Assembly: GCA_036660615.1 (NCBI GenBank) | Contig: JAVXAG010000059.1 | Location: 1 to 11,275 of the forward strand | DNA from: JAVXAG01 sp036660615 | GTDB lineage: Bacteria > Bacillota > Clostridia > Peptostreptococcales > Anaerovoracaceae | Direction of reading: 5' to 3' | DNA length: 11,275 nt | Part shown: positions 6,367 through 11,275 of the stretch, piece by piece | How the letters are laid out: each line of letters starts with the position of its first letter | Numbering within the stretch: position 1 is the stretch's first letter | The notes under the pieces: generated by a model | What the model saw: the letters and a program-made list of their open reading frames with translations, nothing else | What the model was told of the DNA's origin: nothing | Database searches by the model: none | Translations under genes and position numbers: made by a program

Positions 6367-7692
6367 TTACTCTTTTAGTACCAATATATTTTTGTAGATA
6401 TAAACTGCCAGTATAAGGGCTATTCCCTCTGACACTGCCATTGACAGCCAAATACCTGTTGCGCCAAACAGTATTGACATCAAAACCAGTGAAATCGATA
6501 CGAAGATTAATCCACGACAAATTGAAATTGTAAATGCATACTTTGCTTTTTCTAGTGCTGTACAATATCCTGCCAAAATCACTACTACTCCAAGTGGTAA
6601 AAATGAGAATGAGAAAAGCTTAAATGCACTGATTGCACTTTCGAACAACTCTGGATTTTTTCCGCTATCGATAAAGGCGGCTACCACTGGATTTGGATAT
6701 ATTATACCAATCAAGAATGCTACCAGTGAACAAATAACGGCACACATTAACGCCATTTTCAAAATATATTTGTGAATTATTTTTTCTTCTTTTCCGTGAT
6801 AATAACTGACCAGTGGCTGCATACCTTGATTTAATCCCATCATCGTCATTAGTATCAACTGTGATACATAGGCAATAACTGTATAAATTACTACACCATC
6901 ATCACCAATTACTCTGATAATAGTATTATTAAACATAAATATTACTGCACCAACTGAAAACTCTGTTACACTATCTGCTGACCCAATTCTAGCCAACTTT
7001 GCAACTCTTGCAAACTGAAATTTAACCTTTACGAAATTAAAGTTTGATCCCTTTGATAAGAAACGTAGCAAGAAAATAGTAAATGTTAATAATTGTGATA
7101 TGCCTGTCGCCCAAGCTGCACCAGCGATTCCCCACTGAAAGACTATAACGAAGAAATAGTCTAAAACTATATTACAAACAGCACCAGCTGATGTGGTCAT
7201 AATTGCGATATGTGGGAACCCGTCTGCCTTTGTCAAAACTTCTAAGTTGTATGCTGTCATATAAAACACATCAAAGAGTATTATTACTCCCAGATAGTCT
7301 TTGACGTATTCTCTTGTCGCATCAGTAGCTCCTAGCATTTCCGCTAAAAAGTCTAAGTTTAATAATGCAACGACTGTTAGTACCAAAGCAACTACGAATA
7401 CTGTAATTGTACTCAATGTAAAGACCTCATTAGCCTTTTGCATCTCGCCTTTTCCCTTATGGATTGACGCCACTGTACTTGCACCTACTGCAAAGAGTAT
7501 TCCCAGTGCGAATGTAAAGTTGATGAATGGCATTGCTATATTAACTGCAGCAAGTGCCGATGGACCAACTCCTCTTGCGACGAACATTCCATCTACCATT
7601 GTATATATTGTAAACACCCACATCGCCACAACGGATGGGACGACATAGTGCATGAACTTCTTGAACAGTTCTTTCTCCATTAGTTTTGTCAT
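6367..7692 (-). CDS. MATE family multidrug efflux transporter
   Basis: 441 residues with about 12 membrane segments in two similar halves. Members of this family export cationic drugs or other toxic compounds in exchange for Na+ or H+. Family marks are VDGMFVARGVGPSALAAVNIAMPF (33-56) in the first half and GLNQGMQPLVSYYHG (286-300) in the second, the conserved stretch at the start of the C-terminal half; the protein most resembles MepA-type members. I use the ATG at 7690-7692, ten bases after AGGAG. An in-frame TTG at 7713 would put the ribosome binding site inside the gene. The divergent MerR-type regulator with a drug-sensing domain, and the MerR-type promoter between them, indicate induction by a toxic ligand. 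The compound exported cannot be deduced. Confidence 0.93.
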   Translation of the reverse strand: MTKLMEKELFKKFMHYVVPSVVAMWVFTIYTMVDGMFVARGVGPSALAAVNIAMPFINFTFALGILFAVGASTVASIHKGKGEMQKANEVFTLSTITVFVVALVLTVVALLNLDFLAEMLGATDATREYVKDYLGVIILFDVFYMTAYNLEVLTKADGFPHIAIMTTSAGAVCNIVLDYFFVIVFQWGIAGAAWATGISQLLTFTIFLLRFLSKGSNFNFVKVKFQFARVAKLARIGSADSVTEFSVGAVIFMFNNTIIRVIGDDGVVIYTVIAYVSQLILMTMMGLNQGMQPLVSYYHGKEEKIIHKYILKMALMCAVICSLVAFLIGIIYPNPVVAAFIDSGKNPELFESAISAFKLFSFSFLPLGVVVILAGYCTALEKAKYAFTISICRGLIFVSISLVLMSILFGATGIWLSMAVSEGIALILAVYIYKNILVLKE

Positions 7693-7722
7693 TTTCTTTT
7701 TTCTCCTAATCAATAATTGTTC

Positions 7723-7758
7723 TTTATATATATTGTAAACCTTGGTATAATACCAATG
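7723..7758 (+). promoter_or_regulatory. Promoter of the MerR-type regulator gene
   Basis: TTTATA (7723-7728) and TATAAT (7746-7751) are 17 bp apart on the plus strand. The TATAAT is the centre of the palindrome that serves as the MATE operator, so a bound regulator should repress its own gene while controlling the pump. Confidence 0.6.
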
Positions 7759-7762
7759 TAAA
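7732..7762 (-). promoter_or_regulatory. MerR-type promoter and operator of the MATE gene
   Basis: On the minus strand TTTACA (complement of 7757-7762) and TACAAT (complement of 7732-7737) are separated by 19 bp rather than 17. The spacer contains the perfect palindrome TTGGTATAATACCAA (7742-7756). A stretched spacer holding the operator is the hallmark of promoters activated by MerR proteins through DNA untwisting. Confidence 0.85.
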
Positions 7763-7808
7763 GAGAAATTTTAAAAATATTTTTTTATTTAGAAAGAATA
7801 GGTACAAA

Positions 7809-8621
7809 ATGATGAAACAATATTACAAAATTGGTGAAATTTCAACGTTGTATGGCATCGGGACGGATTCTCTGCGATATTATGAAGAACTTGGGATTCT
7901 AGCACCACAACGGGATACAAATGGATATAGAATGTACAGCATAAAAGATATTAGAACTCTAAACATTCTAAGGGAACTGCGTTCAATAGGATTTTCTATG
8001 TCGGATATAAAAGAACATCTTAATAATTTTAATCTAGAAAGAACTCTTGAATTGTTTCAAAAGGAAATAGAAGTTGTAGAACAGAAAAAAAAGGAATTGG
8101 ACTCTCTGGAAAAACAGTTACAGGACAGGGTTCAAGATATTATAGAAAATATGAATCTTGACATAGAGGAAGGGAAAACTGAGATCAAACTCTTTCCTGG
8201 TCGTAAGGTAATGAAGTTAAATGAAGATGTCTATCGTGATGAAGATGTTGACTTTTTGATAAAGAAATTACAAAAGAAAAGTGAAAACAAGCTACAATTA
8301 ATCGGCAACGGTTACATTGGTGCCACTGCTCCACTTGATTATATTATGGAAGGGAAATACGGTCATTACAATTCTGTATTCTACCTGTTGCCCCCTGAAA
8401 GCAAGGATTATGACTATGTTCTGCCAGAAGGTGAATACATTTGTACTACTATAAAAGGTAGTTATAGCAAAGCTCCCACCGCTGCCACAGAACTTATTAC
8501 TGTAGCAAAAGAAAAGGGATACACCCTTGGCGGCGATCCCCTTGAACTTTACATTATTGATAATCACGATACAAATGATGAAACTGAGTACATAACAGAA
8601 TTGCAAATTCTAGTAAAATAG
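7809..8621 (+). CDS. MerR-family regulator with GyrI-like effector-binding domain
   Basis: 270 residues in the BmrR layout. Residues 6-75 form the MerR winged helix-turn-helix (YKIGEISTLYGIGTDSLRYY, then LGILAP, NGYRMYS and the second helix pair). A coiled-coil dimerisation helix covers about 78-116 (QKEIEVVEQKKKELDSLEKQL). The C-terminal domain (about 125-270) matches the GyrI/BmrR effector fold, with LPEGEYICTTIKGSY (205-219) and the ending EYITELQILVK, typical of multidrug-sensing members. It should bind the palindrome at 7742-7756, activate the divergent MATE gene when ligand is present and limit its own synthesis. Two ATGs are adjacent (7809 and 7812) with only a weak AATAGGT upstream, so the start could be one codon later. 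It ends four bases before the convergent sigma-54 activator gene, with no terminator between them. Confidence 0.93.
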   Translation: MMKQYYKIGEISTLYGIGTDSLRYYEELGILAPQRDTNGYRMYSIKDIRTLNILRELRSIGFSMSDIKEHLNNFNLERTLELFQKEIEVVEQKKKELDSLEKQLQDRVQDIIENMNLDIEEGKTEIKLFPGRKVMKLNEDVYRDEDVDFLIKKLQKKSENKLQLIGNGYIGATAPLDYIMEGKYGHYNSVFYLLPPESKDYDYVLPEGEYICTTIKGSYSKAPTAATELITVAKEKGYTLGGDPLELYIIDNHDTNDETEYITELQILVK

Positions 8622-8625
8622 TTTC

Positions 8626-10692
8626 TTACAAATTATATCTCTGCTTTTTCCGCATTAATTTTGCCTGAGTAATTCCCAATATTTCTGCGGCTTTTCTTGT
8701 GGTACCTTCTTTCTTCAAAGCATATTCCAGAAGTTTCTTTTCTTGATTTTCGATGATTTGCTCAAAATCAATGTTTCCCTCACGTCTAAATTTCCCTTTA
8801 ACATCGAGAATTGTATCGTCATAAACATTCTGGTTTATGATTCCCTCCACATCAACTCCACTGATTATATCATCTTTGGTGTTTATAATTATTCTATGAA
8901 CTGTGTTTTCCAGTTCTCTAACGTTTCCCGGCCAATCGTAGGTCTGAAGCTTTGAAAATGCTTCTTCATTCATCTCTTTGCTAACACCGTATCTTTTGTT
9001 ATATCTCTTCAAAAATTCATTGGTCAAACAATAAATATCTTCTTTTCTTTCTCTAAGTGGCGGTACATTGATGGTGCAAATGTTTAATCTATAATATAGA
9101 TCCTCTCTAAACTTGCCATCTTCAACCAAATGTCTCAAAGAAATATTGTTTGCACATATTACTCGCACGTTAACATTTATCTGTTTTGTTCCACCCACTC
9201 TATAAAACTGATTTTCTTGTAGCACTCTCAACAGTTTTGACTGCATATTCAGTGACAATGTTCCTATTTCATCAAGAAACAAAATGCCATTATTGGCAAG
9301 TTCAAAATATCCTTTTTTCCCACTTGACTGTGCCCCTGTAAATGCGCCTGCCTCATACCCAAAGAACTCGGACTCTGCCAGATTTTCTTGTACTGTTGCG
9401 CAGTTGACTTTTATACAAGCCATATCATTTCTTAAACTATTTTTATGTATCAATTGCAAAACTTTTTCTTTCCCGACTCCCGTTTCGCCTTGGATTATTA
9501 CATTGCAATCGTATTTTGAAATGTTAAGAACTTCTTCAACCATTTCCTCTGTCACCGGACTTCCATATATGTAATCGTCTATTTGACTAGCCTTATGCAT
9601 GGACAAAACTTTTGCCGTCCTGTTACTTATAGTTTTGTTTGCTGCATTTTTCTCATAAAGGTCATTTACTTTGTCAAGTTGCTCTTTCATCTCTCTAATA
9701 ATTGTTGCGGTGAAGCTATCATAGCCCTCAAAATATTGGTCAAGTGCGTATGCATATATTTGTTTTCTCATACTTTCAGCTATCAATATTGCATTTGTAT
9801 ACCCATTGGTCATACTTGTAAAGTACACTTTCCCATTGTTTTTACAAAGAAACACGCTTATTGTTTCTGAACCGATTTTATCTTCGCAATTTATAACCAA
9901 ATCCATATTGTTCATATCTTTTGGTTGCCTTTTGTATGTGTCCATGGGATTGCGCACATCTAGAAATACAACTTCATTGACAAACTCTTTTAGAACTATT
10001 TCTACTTCTTTTTCTGGTAAATTTCCATAGCTTTCATAGTCAAACATGATTTTTATATGGCAATTTTTGCCTGCAGTTTTTCTTATTACTCCGCTGTAAA
10101 GCATTGCCGAAAGAACATCTTTGCCAATTATGGCGATATTCATATCATCTGTTGCCACTTTTGAAATGCTAAAAAGCATCCCTGCTTCTTCTAAAGCAGC
10201 CATGGTGTATTTTATATCTGAATCAATTATGTCTTTGTATGCAGTGGTGTCCATGAAAATAATTGCATATCCTTTGACTTTAATCTGTCCATAGTTAAAA
10301 TCTATTTCTTCTATTTCCTCAATGAACATCGGAATTGCCGTTATAGTAACCAAACACAAATAATCATCTCCAACCTCATAGTCGTGGTTTTTTTTATATT
10401 CTTCGCCTATTTCATCAAACTTTCCATAAAACATTCCTCCGCTATTAGTAAAAGGATTGTGAAACTTCCCTCTCCTATTTATTATATCTAGAATTCTCTC
10501 TTTTATCATATGGTCATCAAAGGAACACTGATTACAAATCTGCTGAAAACTGTTTCTTTCTATATGAATTCTTTCTATAGCAATTCTAGCTTCTGTCGGT
10601 TTTATTTTTTTCTTGTTATCAAGTTTCCAAGCCGCCACTGGTACAGCCCCTTTTGGCTCCAAAACTCTGCCTATTCCAAAACTATCTTTCAT
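8626..10692 (-). CDS. Sigma-54-dependent activator with 3,5-diaminohexanoate dehydrogenase-like sensor domain
   Basis: 688 residues. Residues 1 to about 345 resemble L-erythro-3,5-diaminohexanoate dehydrogenase of lysine fermentation from end to end: GRVLEPKGAVP and AWKLDN (8-26), RGKFHNPFTNSGGM (74-87), DLVINCED (264-271) and GKVYFTSMTNGYT (287-299). Where the enzyme, as I recall it, has a glycine-rich NAD-binding loop (GAGGKSG-like), this protein has IIGKDVLSAM (188-197), so it probably senses rather than catalyses. The AAA+ domain (about 376-605) has Walker A GETGVGKE (402-409), the sigma-54 contact loop GAFTGA (449-454), Walker B LFLDE (471-475), the arginine-finger region FREDLYYRLN (528-537) and WPGNVREL (587-594). 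A Fis-type helix-turn-helix ends the protein (about 660-688). There is no receiver domain or PAS signature. ATG follows GGAGG by nine bases. The divergent 19-bp repeats and sigma-54 promoter mark its probable target. The ligand is inferred to be a lysine-degradation intermediate. Confidence 0.88.
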   Translation of the reverse strand: MKDSFGIGRVLEPKGAVPVAAWKLDNKKKIKPTEARIAIERIHIERNSFQQICNQCSFDDHMIKERILDIINRRGKFHNPFTNSGGMFYGKFDEIGEEYKKNHDYEVGDDYLCLVTITAIPMFIEEIEEIDFNYGQIKVKGYAIIFMDTTAYKDIIDSDIKYTMAALEEAGMLFSISKVATDDMNIAIIGKDVLSAMLYSGVIRKTAGKNCHIKIMFDYESYGNLPEKEVEIVLKEFVNEVVFLDVRNPMDTYKRQPKDMNNMDLVINCEDKIGSETISVFLCKNNGKVYFTSMTNGYTNAILIAESMRKQIYAYALDQYFEGYDSFTATIIREMKEQLDKVNDLYEKNAANKTISNRTAKVLSMHKASQIDDYIYGSPVTEEMVEEVLNISKYDCNVIIQGETGVGKEKVLQLIHKNSLRNDMACIKVNCATVQENLAESEFFGYEAGAFTGAQSSGKKGYFELANNGILFLDEIGTLSLNMQSKLLRVLQENQFYRVGGTKQINVNVRVICANNISLRHLVEDGKFREDLYYRLNICTINVPPLRERKEDIYCLTNEFLKRYNKRYGVSKEMNEEAFSKLQTYDWPGNVRELENTVHRIIINTKDDIISGVDVEGIINQNVYDDTILDVKGKFRREGNIDFEQIIENQEKKLLEYALKKEGTTRKAAEILGITQAKLMRKKQRYNL

Positions 10693-10732
10693 TACGTTTT
10701 ACCTCCACATCTGAAGAATCATAATAATACTA

Positions 10733-10756
10733 TATTTTGTAATTAGTATACTCCAA
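10733..10756 (-). promoter_or_regulatory. Possible promoter of the sigma-54 activator gene
   Basis: On the minus strand TTGGAG (complement of 10751-10756) lies 18 bp before TAGTAT. The match is modest. The box abuts the first 19-bp enhancer repeat (10760-10778), so binding of the activator there could affect its own transcription. Confidence 0.3.
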
Positions 10757-10759
10757 TCT

Positions 10760-10809
10760 TGATACGATTTCAACTCAAGATTTCGGCCTATGATACGATT
10801 CCAACTCAA
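10760..10809 (+). promoter_or_regulatory. Two direct repeats, probable enhancer sites of the activator
   Basis: TGATACGATTTCAACTCAA (10760-10778) and TGATACGATTCCAACTCAA (10791-10809) differ at one base. They are 31 bp apart, close to three helical turns. The first, with one flanking base on each side, is an imperfect dyad (CTTGAnnnGA-TT-TCnnnTCAAG), as expected for a Fis-type dimer site. Their centres are about 83-114 bp upstream of the -24 element at 10882, the usual range for enhancer sites of sigma-54 activators. Confidence 0.8.
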
Positions 10810-10879
10810 CATTATCAGAAAATTGAATCACAATACTTAAAATATGGGGATTTTTAGGCATTTCACACTTTTCAAAAAG

Positions 10880-10907
10880 TTGGCACGCCATTTGCTATAT
10901 ATAGTAT
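10880..10907 (+). promoter_or_regulatory. Sigma-54 promoter of the small-protein gene
   Basis: TTGGCACGCCATTTGCT (10880-10896) matches the -24/-12 consensus fully: TTGGCACG, ten bases between GG and GC, and TTTGCT. Transcription should begin near 10907, leaving a leader of about 70 bases. Enhancer-like repeats upstream and a sigma-54 activator gene next door make this assignment strong. Confidence 0.9.
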
Positions 10908-10933
10908 CAAAGAAAACAACTAGTTCAACTAAA

Positions 10934-10958
10934 TAAAATAAAATAAAGTAAAGTAAAA
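10934..10958 (+). repeat. Five-fold pentanucleotide repeat in the leader
   Basis: TAAAA, TAAAA, TAAAG, TAAAG and TAAAA follow one another between the expected transcription start and the ribosome binding site. Such A-rich stretches often raise translation in low-GC Gram-positives. A change in copy number would alter leader length only. Confidence 0.7.
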
Positions 10959-10979
10959 AATGAAAACGGAGGTAACATT

Positions 10980-11213
10980 ATGAATACTCTTACAAACACA
11001 CAGAAAGTTATGTTAAAGAAAGCATTGGATCACTATTACAGTTTAAGAATTGCAGCTTATTTGCCAAAGGAGAAACAAGTTGATATTTACAAAAAGTTGG
11101 TAATGATATATTGTCAAGACCACGGTGTAAATGTAGATGAACACAATGTAGTATGTTACATCTACGACAGACTAAAAGATTTCGTCTATGGCTATGAAGA
11201 TAATATAGCATAA
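10980..11213 (+). CDS. Small protein of unknown function, sigma-54 controlled
   Basis: 77 residues; I do not recognise the family. It has no signal peptide and no membrane segment. It looks almost wholly helical: about 6-28 (QKVMLKKALDHYYSLRIAAY), 29-48 (PKEKQVDIYKKLVMIYC) and 53-72 (DEHNVVCYIYDRLKDFVYGY), with many aromatic residues and two cysteines (44 and 59). GGAGG lies seven bases before the ATG, an excellent ribosome binding site, so it is very likely translated. A consensus sigma-54 promoter lies upstream and a strong terminator begins 20 bases after the stop, so it is probably transcribed alone. Position and promoter make it the likely target of the divergent activator. A role in amino acid, perhaps lysine, metabolism follows only from that regulator's sensor domain. 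It could be a small regulator or an enzyme-binding protein; the sequence alone does not decide. Confidence 0.85.
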   Translation: MNTLTNTQKVMLKKALDHYYSLRIAAYLPKEKQVDIYKKLVMIYCQDHGVNVDEHNVVCYIYDRLKDFVYGYEDNIA

Positions 11214-11232
11214 GTCCTTCTACCTTATAACA

Positions 11233-11275
11233 AACAATGGCGCCGATTTACTAATCGACGCCATTGTTGTTTTCT
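11233..11275 (+). terminator. Strong terminator of the small-protein gene
   Basis: AACAATGGCG (11233-11242) pairs perfectly with CGCCATTGTT (11259-11268). After one mismatch, CGATT/AATCG extends the stem around a TACT loop. GTTTTCT follows at the window edge, so the full T-run may continue beyond it. Confidence 0.88.

Noticed and set aside
7693..7713. TTG start of the MATE gene at 7713
   Set aside because: It would place the AGGAG ribosome binding site inside the gene; the ATG at 7690-7692 is correctly spaced.

Overview
The window reads as chromosomal DNA from a low-GC, Gram-positive anaerobe of the Clostridia. The signs are AT-rich intergenic DNA, strong GGAGG-type ribosome binding sites, occasional GTG starts, hairpins followed by T-runs as terminators, and a predicted lipoprotein solute-binding protein. 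A regulator whose sensor half looks like a lysine-fermentation enzyme suggests an amino-acid fermenter. The species cannot be named from this sequence.

Layout from left to right. Positions 1-752 hold no convincing gene. They hold several hairpins and then a GC-richer tandem array (about 192-677) in which a sigma-54 type -24/-12 element (TTGG-N10-GC) recurs eleven times on the plus strand. Positions 753-2732 (minus) encode a secreted, membrane-anchored 5'-nucleotidase-family phosphoesterase. Positions 2971-5188 (minus) are a three-gene polar amino acid ABC import operon (binding lipoprotein, permease, ATPase) with a near-perfect sigma-A promoter and its own terminator. Positions 5484-6305 (plus) encode a short membrane protein resembling an MFS transporter with a reduced N-terminal half. 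It converges on a MATE efflux pump (6367-7692, minus), and the two share a bidirectional terminator. A MerR-family regulator with a GyrI-like drug-sensing domain (7809-8621, plus) is divergent from the pump; their overlapping promoters share a perfect palindrome in a 19-bp spacer.

The right-hand module (8626-11275) is a sigma-54 circuit. A 688-residue enhancer-binding protein (minus) joins a full-length 3,5-diaminohexanoate dehydrogenase-like domain, lacking the usual dinucleotide glycine motif, to an AAA+ sigma-54 activator domain and a Fis-type helix-turn-helix. Divergent from it are two 19-bp direct repeats (probable enhancer sites), a consensus sigma-54 promoter, a 77-residue protein of unknown function, and a strong terminator. 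The small protein is therefore probably the only gene of its transcript.

The two most notable features are the array of eleven sigma-54 promoter-like elements that faces no sense-strand gene in the window, and the dehydrogenase-like sensor regulator driving a single small unknown protein. They share the sigma-54 theme, but nothing in the window proves that one controls the other.
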